From the IMG/VR virus record IMGVR_UViG_3300042353_000511, positions 1-48,364 of that record: 48,364 nt of DNA; one strand, written 5' to 3'. Of this stretch, positions 23,400-31,696 are shown one piece after another. How positions within the stretch are numbered: the first letter of the stretch is position 1; each line of letters starts with the position of its first letter. The DNA is from a virus. Below the pieces are notes generated by a model that saw only the letters and a program-made list of their open reading frames with translations, did not search any database and was not told the DNA's origin. The translations under genes were made by a program, and so were the position numbers.

Positions 23400-24535
23400 T
23401 CGCCGACGACCCGTCGATCCTCGGGCCGCCGCAGATCACGACGAAGATCGAGGGCGACCAGACGATCGTCCACTCGGCCAGCCACGGCATCAAGACCGTG
23501 GACGACCTCCTCCGGCACATCGAGGCCGACCTGACGAAGTACGAGGTCGCCTACAGCGAGGCGACCGTCTGGGAATCCCCCTGCGGTGACGCCAAGGTGC
23601 CGCTCTATCGCGTCTGGGTGCGACTCAGGCCCCGCGGCGGCCCCGGCGTCCTCGACGCTGTGAAGGCCATGCTCGACGGCGCCGCGGCCTCCATGGCCCG
23701 CAAGGCACGAAAGCCGCACCGCGAGCGGGCCGGCGGCGCGTGGCAGGTGTTGGTTGTGGCCGACGTCCACCTCGCCAAGCTGGCCTGGACGCCCTCGACC
23801 GGCGAAGCCGACTACGACCTCGACATCGCGACCCGCATTTTGGGCGACACGTCCCACGAACTTGTTGCCAGCGGCGACAAGTTGTTTCGACCCGCCCGTC
23901 GAACAGTGGCCTTCTGCGGAGACCTGTTCCATTTTGACACGCCCCGTGGCACGACGAGCAGCGGCAACACCTACCTCGACCGCGACTCCCGCATCCAGAA
24001 GATGCTCGACACGGGCACCGACGCCCTCCTCGACATCGTGGCCCACTCGGCCGAGACCTGCCAGACCGACGTCGTCCTGGTGGCCGGGAATCACGACGAG
24101 GCTCTGTCGTGGGCGTTCCACAAGATGCTCTCGCTCCAGTTCGCCAGGGACGAGCGGGTCACGATCGCCAAGAGCTACACGCCCCGCACCTACGCCCATC
24201 ACGGCGGGACTCTGCTCGGGTTTTCCCATGGCGACAAGGCCAAGAAGAAGCTCCCGCAACTGATGGCCTACGAGCGTCCGGCCCTGTGGGCACAGTGCCC
24301 CTACCGCGAGTTCCACACCGGCCACTTCCATTCCCAGGCGGCCGAGTGGCAGCGGCCCATCGAGACGATTGACTCGGTGCTTGTCCGTACCGCACCAGCG
24401 ATCTGTCCAGCGGACGAATGGCATTCCAGCCACGGCTTCGTCGGAAGCCGCCGGGCGATGGAGACGTTTTTCTACAGTCACCGCGGCGGGCTCGACGGGA
24501 TGCTCGTCGCCGGCCCAGAGGAGGAGGGGAAATGA
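23396..24535 (+). CDS. Calcineurin-like metallophosphoesterase
   Basis: A phosphoesterase of about 379 residues with the five metal motifs in order: DVH in VVADVHLAKL, GDLFHFD, GNHDEAL, HGDKAKK and GHFH in HTGHFHSQ. Such enzymes cut DNA ends or phosphodiesters, and phage relatives occur in DNA metabolism blocks. The start is unsure. No ATG suits, since the ATG at 23273 overlaps the HTH gene by 127 bases and adds odd sequence. I mark CTG at 23396, which overlaps the previous stop as CTGA, mirroring the many ATGA, GTGA and TTGA junctions here. GTG at 23498 is the alternative. The N-terminal 100 residues are a separate unknown domain. Confidence 0.82.
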   Translation: MIADDPSILGPPQITTKIEGDQTIVHSASHGIKTVDDLLRHIEADLTKYEVAYSEATVWESPCGDAKVPLYRVWVRLRPRGGPGVLDAVKAMLDGAAASMARKARKPHRERAGGAWQVLVVADVHLAKLAWTPSTGEADYDLDIATRILGDTSHELVASGDKLFRPARRTVAFCGDLFHFDTPRGTTSSGNTYLDRDSRIQKMLDTGTDALLDIVAHSAETCQTDVVLVAGNHDEALSWAFHKMLSLQFARDERVTIAKSYTPRTYAHHGGTLLGFSHGDKAKKKLPQLMAYERPALWAQCPYREFHTGHFHSQAAEWQRPIETIDSVLVRTAPAICPADEWHSSHGFVGSRRAMETFFYSHRGGLDGMLVAGPEEEGK

Positions 24536-25020
24536 GCGAGGTCGAATACCTGCGGCGAGCGGTTGAGTTCGGGATGGAGCATTCCGACGACCCGCGGACG
24601 AAGGTTGGCGCGATGATCGTCGCCATCAACAAGAGGGGCGGCTCGATCCTTGGGGCCAACAGACTGCCACGGGGCGTTGAGGCAAACGCCGCCAGGGTGT
24701 CTCGGGAGCATAAGGACAGGTACATCGAGCATGCGGAAAGAGATGTGATCTACGGCGCCGTCCGGTGCGGCGTCGATACCAACGGCTCCGTCATGTACGC
24801 CCCCTGGTTCTGCTGCTGCCACTGCGCCAGAGCGATCATCGGGGCAGGTGTCCGCGAGGTTGTCGGACTGATGAGTCTCCACTCCATGACCCCTGCCAGA
24901 TGGTCGGCCGACATCGCCGCTGCGCACCAGATGCTTGAGGAGGCCGGCGTCGGGATGCGTTGGATCACGGCGAAACTGGGGACGACGATCCTGTTCGACG
25001 GCAAGGAGATCGAGATATGA
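24532..25020 (+). CDS. dCMP deaminase-like zinc enzyme
   Basis: A 162-residue protein of the cytidine/dCMP deaminase family. Zinc and catalytic motif HAE at 67-69, and a CxxC at Cys95-Cys98 (PWFCCCHCA). It would turn dCMP to dUMP for dTTP supply. The extra cysteines beside the CxxC are unusual. Overlaps both neighbours by ATGA, next to the dNMP kinase, so a small nucleotide-supply operon is likely. Confidence 0.85.
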   Translation: MSEVEYLRRAVEFGMEHSDDPRTKVGAMIVAINKRGGSILGANRLPRGVEANAARVSREHKDRYIEHAERDVIYGAVRCGVDTNGSVMYAPWFCCCHCARAIIGAGVREVVGLMSLHSMTPARWSADIAAAHQMLEEAGVGMRWITAKLGTTILFDGKEIEI

Positions 25021-25622
25021 GTGGGCTCATTGTGGTTGGCATTACCGGGGCGGCCGGGGCCGGCAAGGGGACCGTGGCCTCGATGCTCGGCTGGGACGAG
25101 GTGTCGTTCGCCGACCCGCTCTACGACATGGTCTCGACGATGACGGGGTACTCCGTCGGGCAACTCAAGGACCGCCAGTTCAAAGAGCAGGTGATCCCCT
25201 GGCTGGGGAAGTCGACGCGGCAGCTTCTCCAGACTCTCGGGACCGACTGGGGCAGGAACACGGTCGCGAAGGACGTCTGGCTCAAGATCGGCGCCCGTCG
25301 CATCCGTGGCGTCCAGTTCATGGGGGGCTCCCGCGTCGCCGTCCCCGACGTCCGGTTCGACGACGAGGCCGACCTGATCCACGAAGAGTTCGGCGGGGTC
25401 ATCTGGGAAGTCACTCGCCCCGGCGCGGCCACCTGCGTCGGCCACGTCTCCGAGGCCGGGATCAGCCGCCGCCTGATCGACCGGACCCTCGTCAACGCGG
25501 GCACTCTCGACGAGTTCCGCGAGGTCGTCCAAGCCGCCGCCGCCTCTCTCGCGAATGCTACAATGAAAGATATCGCGGGGGGTAGCGAATATGACCGACG
25601 AATCCAAGGCGGTGTGGGCTGA
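25017..25622 (+). CDS. Deoxynucleoside monophosphate kinase
   Basis: A 201-residue protein. GITGAAGAGKGT at residues 8-19 is a P-loop. FADPLYDMV and QLLQTLGTDWGR are typical of phage dNMP kinases of the T4 gene 1 type, which phosphorylate dNMPs. Coupled by ATGA to the deaminase. Its last 32 bases overlap the next gene, and a copy of the GCTACAAT motif lies near its end. Confidence 0.85.
   Translation: MSGLIVVGITGAAGAGKGTVASMLGWDEVSFADPLYDMVSTMTGYSVGQLKDRQFKEQVIPWLGKSTRQLLQTLGTDWGRNTVAKDVWLKIGARRIRGVQFMGGSRVAVPDVRFDDEADLIHEEFGGVIWEVTRPGAATCVGHVSEAGISRRLIDRTLVNAGTLDEFREVVQAAAASLANATMKDIAGGSEYDRRIQGGVG
25557..25577 (+). promoter_or_regulatory. GCTACAAT motif before the holin-like gene
   Basis: GCTACAAT then GAAAGATATCG lies 27 bases before the ATG at 25591, inside the kinase gene. 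Nearly the same sequence occurs at 12900. TACAAT serves well as a -10 box. No good -35 box is seen. Confidence 0.4.
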
Positions 25623-25890
25623 CTCCCTGCTCAAAGTAGGGACGCATCTTGGCGTACCCGTACTGATCCTGGCGGCCTTCCTATGGATGGCCCGCGAGGC
25701 CGGCTTCGCGATGTATTCGGGGGCCGTCATCCCGATTGTCGAGGCACACACCCGGTTCCTTGAGTCGACCGAGTCGACGCTCAAGGAGATCGGCACGACG
25801 CAGAAGCAGCAGGCCGAGACGATGCAAGAGATCGTCGTCGGCCAGCGAGAACTCGCGACCATCATCGAGGCGCACAAAGGGGGAAACTGA
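25591..25890 (+). CDS. Holin-like one-pass membrane protein
   Basis: A 99-residue protein with one membrane segment at about 16-36 (VGTHLGVPVLILAAFLWMA) and then a long helix with Gln/Glu/Thr pattern suited to a coiled coil. Size and layout resemble small phage holins or spanin-like proteins. No endolysin gene is next to it, so the lysis role is an inference from shape only. Confidence 0.55.
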   Translation: MTDESKAVWADSLLKVGTHLGVPVLILAAFLWMAREAGFAMYSGAVIPIVEAHTRFLESTESTLKEIGTTQKQQAETMQEIVVGQRELATIIEAHKGGN

Positions 25891-26213
25891 TGGCTACGGC
25901 ATCCGACGCCCCTGATGTTCTCAATCTCTCCTGGCGACGCGGCGACGAGTTCGGCAAGACGATCGTCTACACCGAAGACCTGACCGGCGCCACCGCCCTG
26001 ACGACGATCTACAGCCTCCGCACCGGGGCGGCCGTCACGACCATGCCCACGGTGATCACCGCCGGCCCGACGGCCTCCAGCGTCGGCATCAGCCTGTCCG
26101 AGGTGCCGTCGGCCTCCCTGCTCCTCGGCACCTACGGCTGGCGGCAGATCGTCATCGCCACAGGGAGCGTGCAGCGGACGCGGATCGTCGGCCGCATCGA
26201 GGTGACGCCTTGA
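25890..26213 (+). CDS. Tail fibre or baseplate-associated protein
   Basis: A 107-residue protein. WRRGDEFGKTIVYTEDLTG and the final GTYGWRQIVIATGSVQRTRIVGRIEVTP resemble the N-terminal domain of phage BppU-like or fibre-attachment proteins. Coupled with the repeat-bearing fibre gene by a TTGA overlap, which supports a tail fibre role. Confidence 0.6.
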   Translation: MATASDAPDVLNLSWRRGDEFGKTIVYTEDLTGATALTTIYSLRTGAAVTTMPTVITAGPTASSVGISLSEVPSASLLLGTYGWRQIVIATGSVQRTRIVGRIEVTP

Positions 26214-27226
26214 GCATCAGCGTCACGAACACCAAGTCACCGATCACGGTCGTGGACGACAAGGTCACGATCAAGGTCACAGGCGGCTTCGGACCCCAGG
26301 GGCCTGCCGGAAGCAGCGAGAGCGGCGGCGGGGCTATCGCCTCGATCAATGGCCAGACCGGGACGATCACGATTGCCTACGCGGGCGGCGTGACGGCGGC
26401 AGGCGGAACGATCACGCTGGGGTACGTCTCGCCGCCGGTGACGAGCGTTGCGGGCCGGACGGGGGCGGTGACGCTCTCGACTTCCGACGTCAGCGGCCTG
26501 GGGTCGCTTGCGACGAAGTCGTCGCTGGGGAACATCACCAGCGCCGGGGCAGTCGGGACGGTGACTGGGCGGATTCTCATCACGGGCGCCGATGGTTTGG
26601 TCGTGACGTCGGCGGTGGGCGTGGGGCTGGTCCTTGAAGACGACTCAATTCGGCCCGACATTCCGTACATCAAATCGCAGCTTGCGGACGTGGCAAGCTC
26701 CGGCTCATACACCGATCTGACAAACAAGCCGACGATCCCCGTGACGTCAGTGGCCGGAAGGACCGGGGCCGTCACGCTGACGACCTCCGACGTCTCGGGC
26801 TACGCGGCGCCGCCGGTGACGAGCGTTGCCGGGCGAACTGGGGCGGTGACGCTCTCGACCTCGGACGTCAGCGGATTCGCTGCCGCGGCGTCGTCTGCTG
26901 CTCCCGTGCAATCCGTGGCCGGCAGGACTGGGGCTGTCACGCTGACCACCTCGGACGTCTCTGGCTACGCGGCACCGCCCGTCACAAGCGTGGCCGGTCG
27001 CACTGGTGCCGTGACAATCGCCGCAGCGGACGTGTCGGGGCTCGGGACGCTTGCCACTCAGTCGAGCGTGGATTATTCGTCGCTCACCGGGACGCCTTCG
27101 ACCTTCGCGCCATCCGCCCACGTTCACAGCGGCTCCGACATCACGACCGGCACTCTCGATAACGCTCGACTACAGGCCCGCGCTCGTGTGTCCGCAAACT
27201 TGTTCTCTTGGTCATCCTTCCGATAG
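26210..27226 (+). CDS. Tail fibre protein with VAGRTGAVT repeats
   Basis: A 338-residue protein. It begins with a short domain and a collagen-like GFGPQGPAG, then carries five copies of V(T/Q)SVAGRTGAVT followed by STSDVSG-like residues, and ends with HVHSGSDITTGTLDNARL, a common fibre motif. Such repeats form trimeric shafts. Starts at TTG 26210, overlapping the previous stop. The following genes probably supply the tip. Confidence 0.85.
   Translation: MSISVTNTKSPITVVDDKVTIKVTGGFGPQGPAGSSESGGGAIASINGQTGTITIAYAGGVTAAGGTITLGYVSPPVTSVAGRTGAVTLSTSDVSGLGSLATKSSLGNITSAGAVGTVTGRILITGADGLVVTSAVGVGLVLEDDSIRPDIPYIKSQLADVASSGSYTDLTNKPTIPVTSVAGRTGAVTLTTSDVSGYAAPPVTSVAGRTGAVTLSTSDVSGFAAAASSAAPVQSVAGRTGAVTLTTSDVSGYAAPPVTSVAGRTGAVTIAAADVSGLGTLATQSSVDYSSLTGTPSTFAPSAHVHSGSDITTGTLDNARLQARARVSANLFSWSSFR
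26438..27050 (+). repeat. Tail-fibre shaft repeats
   Basis: Five units starting near 26438, 26741, 26816, 26906 and 26981. The last four are spaced 75 or 90 bases apart. They code the V-S-V-A-G-R-T-G-A-V-T motif. DNA identity between units is high, so recombination between copies could change fibre length. Confidence 0.8.
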
Positions 27227-27235
27227 GAGTTTTTC

Positions 27236-27619
27236 ATGGCAACCGACCCTGCTTTCGCGGTCACCCCGCGAATCGGTTCCGTGGCAATCGCCACGGCCGA
27301 AACGTCGCTGACTTCGCCAACCAACTTCGGCACGCTGATTACAGCGGTCGCCGCCGGAACGCGAGTTGCTGAAATCGTGGTGAAGGCTGCAGCCACGACC
27401 GCCGCCAGCATCGTGCGAGTTTTTCTTCACGACGGGACGACGTATTGGCTACTGGACGAGATCGTGGTCGCCGCGGCGACTAGCAGCAACACTGGAGCCA
27501 CGACTCGCGTCAGCACTGTGTATCAAAATCTGGTTCTGCCCAACGCTTCGTGGAGTATTCGCGTCACCACCAGCATTGCGCAAGCCACTCATGTCACTGC
27601 TCTCGGTGCTGACCTCTGA
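27236..27619 (+). CDS. Small fibre-region protein
   Basis: A 127-residue protein with repeated Ala/Thr/Val strands (RVAEIVVKAAATTAASIVRVFLHD) and no recognised family. A good AGGAG stands before the ATG. Between shaft and lectin-domain genes, so probably a fibre or fibre-tip component. Confidence 0.62.
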   Translation: MATDPAFAVTPRIGSVAIATAETSLTSPTNFGTLITAVAAGTRVAEIVVKAAATTAASIVRVFLHDGTTYWLLDEIVVAAATSSNTGATTRVSTVYQNLVLPNASWSIRVTTSIAQATHVTALGADL

Positions 27620-28380
27620 TGAATCAAGGGGTCATTCCAATCTCGCGCCAATTTGCCGTGATGCCTCGCGGTTTGCTCGGATACCAGACTCCGGTTCCGA
27701 CAACGTACCCGCTTGCATCAAGCGACGGCAATATCACGAATGGATTGGTCGCGTGGTGGAAGTTGGATGAGGCCAGCGGAGGTGTCGCCGCTGACTCCAG
27801 CGGCAACGGACTCAACGGCACTTTGGTGAGTGGGCATAGGTTCCAAAACACCCCTGGTGCTGTCGGGAATTGCCTTACTGGAATGACCACGCTTAGACCT
27901 GTAACTGTCGCAAATAACGCCTTGCTAAACTTTACTGGCGACTTCACGATTTGCTACTGGGCTCTTCCCAGTGCTATTGATGCCGGTGGTGCGGGGCTTA
28001 CAATCACCAAGAACACAAACAACGCAATCGGGCAATGGAACTTGAGTCTGCGCTCAACGGGCTATAACGGGTTTTATTTTCGACCTGGAACCGGTGGAAG
28101 CGACGCGATTCCGTTAAGAAGTCAAATTGCTTTAATACACAATGGGTACTGGCACCACATTTGCGCGACCAGGGTCGGGGCAGTAATACGGCTCTATCTC
28201 GATGGCGTGCGAGTGCCATCAAGCGGAGGCGGGTATGCCGACTTTTCTGGTAACACGCAGACTCTTCGGTTGGTTGGTACGGGAGCAATGGACGACGCGA
28301 GATTGTACGACCGTGCGTTGTCCGACACCGAAGTCAGGGCTCTTTTTGAGTATCGAGGAACAAAATACTGGGAGCCTTGA
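27619..28380 (+). CDS. LamG/concanavalin A-like tail-tip protein
   Basis: A 253-residue protein. Residues from about 50 form a laminin G-like jelly roll: [47 protein letters not shown], and [16 protein letters not shown] at the end. Such domains bind sugars, so this is a likely receptor-binding part of the fibre. The gene has visibly more A and T than its neighbours, as if acquired recently. Its stop overlaps a 12-codon frame and then the GDP-mannose dehydratase gene. Confidence 0.85.
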   Translation: MNQGVIPISRQFAVMPRGLLGYQTPVPTTYPLASSDGNITNGLVAWWKLDEASGGVAADSSGNGLNGTLVSGHRFQNTPGAVGNCLTGMTTLRPVTVANNALLNFTGDFTICYWALPSAIDAGGAGLTITKNTNNAIGQWNLSLRSTGYNGFYFRPGTGGSDAIPLRSQIALIHNGYWHHICATRVGAVIRLYLDGVRVPSSGGGYADFSGNTQTLRLVGTGAMDDARLYDRALSDTEVRALFEYRGTKYWEP

Positions 28381-28418
28381 TGCCGGAGCCAGAGCCGATG
28401 CCGTGGGTGAATCCATGA
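28380..28418 (+). CDS. 12-codon linking frame ([12 protein letters not shown])
   Basis: The ATG at 28380 overlaps the LamG stop (TGATG), and the TGA at 28416-28418 overlaps the ATG at 28415 of the next gene (ATGA). It can carry ribosomes across the 34-base gap and so couple the two genes. Whether the peptide itself matters is unknown. Confidence 0.4.
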   Translation: MPEPEPMPWVNP

Positions 28419-29374
28419 AACGCGCACTGATCACCGGCATCACCGGCCAGGACGGCAGCTACCTCGCCGAACTCCTGCTCGCCAAGGGATACGAGGTTCA
28501 CGGGATCATTCGTCGCTCAAGCACGTTCTCCACGGGCCGGATCGAGCATCTGTACGACCGCCTCCAACTCCATTACGGAGACGTGACCGATGGCTCGTCG
28601 CTCTGCCGGCTGGTGCGGACGATCCAACCGGACGAGGTCTACAACCTTGCCGCCCAGAGCCACGTCCGCGTGAGCTTCGACCAGCCCAGCTACACCGCCG
28701 CCGCCACCGGGCTTGGGACGCTGGCCCTGCTGGAGGCTGTGCGTGACGTCGCCCCGGCCGCCAGGGTCTATCAGGCGTCGTCGAGCGAGCAGTTCGGCAA
28801 TGAGCCGGCGCCGCAGTCGGAGGCGACGGCGTTTCGGCCCAGGAGCCCCTACGCCTGCGCGAAGGTGTTCGCTCACCACATCGCGGTCAACTACCGCGAG
28901 AGCTACGGCCTTCACGTTTCCTGCGGCATCCTCTTCAACCACGAAAGCCCCCGGAGGGGCGAGACGTTCGTGACCCGGAAGATCGCCCAGGCCGTCGCCA
29001 AGATCGCCGCCGGCCGGCAGGAAAAGCTCGCCCTCGGGAATCTCGACGCCCAGCGCGACTGGGGCTTCGCGGGCGACTACGTCGAGGCAATGTGGCTCAT
29101 GCTCCAGCAGGAGCGGCCCGACGACTACGTCATCGCCACCGGAGAGACGCACTCCGTCCGAGAGTTCCTCGACATCGCCTGCGAACGGGTGGGCCTCAAC
29201 CCTGCGGCGATCGTGACTCACGACCCGCGGTACGACCGGCCCGCCGAGGTCGACTGCCTCTTGGGGGACGCGAGCAAGGCCCGTCAAGCCCTCGGCTGGT
29301 CGCCCCGCGTCGGCTTCCGTGACCTCGTCCACATGATGGTCGATGACGAGGTGCGCCGGTGTTCGGCTTCCTGA
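28415..29374 (+). CDS. gmd: GDP-mannose 4,6-dehydratase
   Basis: A 319-residue extended short-chain dehydrogenase that converts GDP-D-mannose to GDP-4-keto-6-deoxymannose. NADP-binding [16 protein letters not shown] at the start, [30 protein letters not shown], the catalytic S-S-E in ASSSEQFG, and YACAK (YxxxK) are all present, as is [14 protein letters not shown]. The open frame reaches upstream, but the ATG at 28415 begins the family N-terminus. With the GDP-L-fucose synthase at 44842 the phage holds both steps to GDP-L-fucose. It directly follows the lectin-like fibre gene. Confidence 0.93.
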   Translation: MKRALITGITGQDGSYLAELLLAKGYEVHGIIRRSSTFSTGRIEHLYDRLQLHYGDVTDGSSLCRLVRTIQPDEVYNLAAQSHVRVSFDQPSYTAAATGLGTLALLEAVRDVAPAARVYQASSSEQFGNEPAPQSEATAFRPRSPYACAKVFAHHIAVNYRESYGLHVSCGILFNHESPRRGETFVTRKIAQAVAKIAAGRQEKLALGNLDAQRDWGFAGDYVEAMWLMLQQERPDDYVIATGETHSVREFLDIACERVGLNPAAIVTHDPRYDRPAEVDCLLGDASKARQALGWSPRVGFRDLVHMMVDDEVRRCSAS

Positions 29375-29715
29375 AGCGACTCGTCGCCCGACGCGAGGCT
29401 ACCCCGCAAGACGGCCCCTACGGGCGGTCTGGGAAGTGGCCCCGCGTGCGGGCGACGCATCTGGAACGTGAGCCGCGGTGCATTGCCTGCGGCCGGGACA
29501 AGGACTTGGAGGTGCATCATGTGGTGCCCTACCACCTGGACCCGTCGAGGGAATTGGACGCCAGCAATCTGGTCACACTTTGCGCTGACCCTTGCCACCT
29601 CGTTTTTGGGCACTGCCTTTCTTGGCGGCGGTGGAACCCTTCGGTGCGGGAGGACTGCGCTGCTTTTGCGAAGCGGCTCGCGGCGGCGAAGGCAGCCGAG
29701 GAAGCCGCTCGGTAG
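29359..29715 (+). CDS. Small HNH endonuclease
   Basis: A 118-residue protein. [22 protein letters not shown], then [15 protein letters not shown], is a compact HNH nuclease with zinc cysteines and the HH pair. Starts at GTG 29359, overlapping the end of the dehydratase gene by 16 bases. Its 3' end overlaps a leftward gene by 143 bases. May be a free-standing homing-type nuclease or a host-DNA nuclease. Confidence 0.82.
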   Translation: MFGFLKRLVARREATPQDGPYGRSGKWPRVRATHLEREPRCIACGRDKDLEVHHVVPYHLDPSRELDASNLVTLCADPCHLVFGHCLSWRRWNPSVREDCAAFAKRLAAAKAAEEAAR

Positions 29716-29947
29716 AGTCGCCGTCCATTGTGAGCGTGACGATCTGGTATCCGGCCTTCCAGTATTCGCTCATCCCAAACCTGTCGACCGCAAGCCACGC
29801 GGCCAATGTGGCCTCGATCGACGGCACCTTCATCCGCATCACCCCCTGATGCTCCCGGCACCCGTCGCAAATCTCAAACGCCTTGTGCTTCTTCTTGCAC
29901 CCGTCGAACTTGTTGAACCCGATCTCGACCGTCCATCGCTTCCTCAT
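29573..29947 (-). CDS. Small leftward gene, unrecognised
   Basis: A 124-residue protein. RKRWTVEIGFNKFDGCKKKHKAFEICDGC and EATLAAWLAVDRFGMSEYW look folded, with a CxxC that may bind zinc. The last 35 residues are Lys/Ala/Ser-rich and lie antisense to the HNH gene. The ATG at 29947 has GGAGG at proper distance, and a good leftward promoter stands just upstream, so I prefer it over the longer frame. Belongs to the small reversed cassette beside the integrase. Confidence 0.62.
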   Translation of the reverse strand: MRKRWTVEIGFNKFDGCKKKHKAFEICDGCREHQGVMRMKVPSIEATLAAWLAVDRFGMSEYWKAGYQIVTLTMDGDSTERLPRLPSPPRAASQKQRSPPAPKGSTAAKKGSAQKRGGKGQRKV

Positions 29948-29982
29948 TCGATCGCCTCCCGTGCGTGTTGTTGATTGTGCCG

Positions 29983-30010
29983 ATGGTATACGGCTGTACA
30001 GGTGAGTCAA
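29983..30010 (-). promoter_or_regulatory. Leftward sigma-70-like promoter
   Basis: Read leftward: TTGACT (30010-30005), 16 bases, TACCAT (29988-29983). The spacer holds an imperfect dyad (GTATAC...GTACAG on the top strand) that could bind a repressor. It drives the gene starting at 29947. Confidence 0.6.
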
Positions 30011-30020
30011 GAAAAAGGAG

Positions 30021-30263
30021 CTAGCTAGCTGTCATCTCCGCGATTTCCGCCTCTTCGGCGGGGGACAGGAGGTGAACAGAGGCCACCTCGGCGAGCGTGG
30101 ACATCTCCGGCCGCTCGACTTGCCAGATGGCTTCGTCGATGGCCTGGGGGGCCGTGCAAGCCTGAACCACGCAAAGCTCCGAGTCGATCACGGTGTCGGG
30201 CTCCTCAGACACCGGGTCTCGCCAGCCAATCAGCACTGCGTACCTGCGGATCGCCGGCCCCAT
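30021..30263 (-). CDS. Small leftward gene, unrecognised
   Basis: An 80-residue protein. RRYAVLIGWRDPVSEEPDT then ACTAPQAIDEAIWQVERPEM, acidic towards the end. Not recognised. The ATG at 30263 is chosen over the longer frame because GGAGGG stands four bases before it. A leftward promoter lies upstream at 30321-30350. Confidence 0.6.
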   Translation of the reverse strand: MGPAIRRYAVLIGWRDPVSEEPDTVIDSELCVVQACTAPQAIDEAIWQVERPEMSTLAEVASVHLLSPAEEAEIAEMTAS

Positions 30264-30320
30264 GGTTCCCTCCATTTCGCCAAGGTGTCCGAGGTGGCAG
30301 TGCTGCAACCTCCGGCGAGA

Positions 30321-30350
30321 ACTCTAGGGGATCGACTGCAATGAGGTCAA
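30321..30350 (-). promoter_or_regulatory. Leftward sigma-70-like promoter
   Basis: Read leftward: TTGACC (30350-30345), 18 bases, TAGAGT (30326-30321). It lies at the very end of the next leftward gene and drives the gene starting at 30263. Confidence 0.55.
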
Positions 30351-30625
30351 GAGGGGCGCTTGCGCTTCGTGCCGCCGGGCTTTTTCTCGCCTCGCTTGCG
30401 ACCCGCGCACCACGCCATGCCCGATGCTGCGGTCGCTTCCGCCGTGTGTCGGTAGACGAGCCAGATGAGGCCGTCAACTTGCTGCCCCTCGATCCGACCA
30501 CCAAGGGACATTCCGGTCTCGGGGTCGAGGTGCTGCCGGAGGATTTTTGACACCACCGAACGGCTGCATCCGAGGAGCTTGACGGCCGCAGTGATCGTGA
30601 TCAGTTCGCCGCGTTCATCCTTCAT
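30347..30625 (-). CDS. Leftward helix-turn-helix protein
   Basis: A 92-residue protein. LITITAAVKLLGCSRSVVSKILRQ near the start is a clear helix-turn-helix of the kind seen in excisionases and small regulators, and the C-terminus is strongly basic (RKRGEKKPGGTKRKR). The ATG at 30625 is preferred. A longer frame starts at 30688. Facing away from the integrase, it is the best candidate here for a lysogeny regulator or excisionase. Confidence 0.68.
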   Translation of the reverse strand: MKDERGELITITAAVKLLGCSRSVVSKILRQHLDPETGMSLGGRIEGQQVDGLIWLVYRHTAEATAASGMAWCAGRKRGEKKPGGTKRKRPS

Positions 30626-30802
30626 GCCCCGCCTCGCGCAAACGTCTGGAAAACCAGTGCGATTTGCTTCGTGGGGCGAGGGAGTCAATGATCCCTTTGT
30701 CCCACCAGTAGAGTGGAGACGGAGGGGATCACGCCCCTACTAGACATCAGCAGGTGGACCGATTAAACACATGGCATGGACGCCACTCAGGAGACCCATG
30801 TC
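30626..30802. other. Divergent intergenic region between leftward cassette and integrase
   Basis: 177 bases with small dyads: CCAC/GTGG around CAGTAGA and AGGGG/CCCCT around ATCACG. This is where an attachment site or divergent control region would be expected, but I see no core that proves an attP site and no convincing promoter. Confidence 0.4.
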
Positions 30803-31672
30803 ATGTTGCTTCGCGAACTGCTCGACAAGGAATACGCGATCGTCCGAGGGCTGCGGCCCAAGGCTGTCTATCAAGTTCGGCTCACACTCTCCCGTTGGTC
30901 CGATTTTCTCGGGCGAGGACCGACTACAGCGGATTTGACGAATCTGCGGGTGATGGAGTTTCTCCACCACCGGAAATCAGTCGTCAGCCTCGGGACGGTC
31001 CTCAAGGATCGCAACGGCATCTGCGGCCTCTGGAACTACGCCGCCAAGCAAGACCGAACGCTACCGTTCCCGACATTGCCCCCCATGAGCCCCATCAAGC
31101 GGGCGCCGCGCGCCTACACGATCGAGGACATCTCCAAGGTCATCCGGGTCGCCAAGGCCCTCCCAGGCGACGTCATGGGCGTCCAGCGGGGGCTGTGGTG
31201 GGCGACGATCTTTCGGACGGCCTTTGAGACGGCCGAACGCCACGGCGCCCTGGCGGCTCTGCGGTGGAGCGAGGTCGACCTCCCCGGCCGGCTGATCACC
31301 TTCCTGGCCGAGGGGCGGAAGGGCGGCGGCCAGGACATCCAGCGGGAGATCAGCGGTGAACTGGCGTCGTGGCTCGACGAGATGCGAAGGGAGCCGGGCG
31401 ACCTCGTCTGGCCGTGGAAGGGCGTCGAGTCGAGCCAGTGGCAGGAACTCGGCCGAATCTGCACCCTCGCGCAGGTCGTGAATCGAGGATTTCACGGGTT
31501 TCGCAAGAGCAACGCCTCCTATTTGACCGCGGCCAGAGGGGTCGGGGCGGCATCCGAACAGCTAGGACATTCATCGAGTTCGGTTACGCTACGGCACTAT
31601 GTCGACAGGTCCATCGCGAAGCCGAAAGAGACGGCAATCGACCTGCTTCCGCCGCTCAATTTGGGGGAATAG
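30803..31672 (+). CDS. int: Tyrosine-family integrase
   Basis: A 289-residue site-specific recombinase. The N-terminal core-binding part holds RPKAVYQVRLTLSRWSDFLG. The catalytic domain has all six active residues: Arg145 (ETAERHG), Lys173, His231 and Arg234 (HGFR), His256 (LGH) and Tyr266 (LRHY). It would insert and, with a helper, excise the prophage. ATG 30803 follows AGGAG at a 9-base distance. ATG 30776 is the longer option. Presence of this gene makes the phage temperate. Confidence 0.92.
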   Translation: MLLRELLDKEYAIVRGLRPKAVYQVRLTLSRWSDFLGRGPTTADLTNLRVMEFLHHRKSVVSLGTVLKDRNGICGLWNYAAKQDRTLPFPTLPPMSPIKRAPRAYTIEDISKVIRVAKALPGDVMGVQRGLWWATIFRTAFETAERHGALAALRWSEVDLPGRLITFLAEGRKGGGQDIQREISGELASWLDEMRREPGDLVWPWKGVESSQWQELGRICTLAQVVNRGFHGFRKSNASYLTAARGVGAASEQLGHSSSSVTLRHYVDRSIAKPKETAIDLLPPLNLGE

Positions 31673-31696
31673 GCAAAATAGCCATTGATTCTGGCC

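Noticed and set aside
23390-23400. Canonical -1 slippery heptamer joining the HTH and phosphoesterase frames
   Set aside because: The bases do not fit X XXY YYZ. A CTG start or a later GTG start is simpler.
23000-24481. 493-codon leftward open frame
   Set aside because: Shadow of the metallophosphoesterase, whose five motifs are on the other strand.
28202-28414. Upstream extension of the GDP-mannose dehydratase frame
   Set aside because: The protein family starts at the ATG at 28415. The extension overlaps the LamG domain in another frame.
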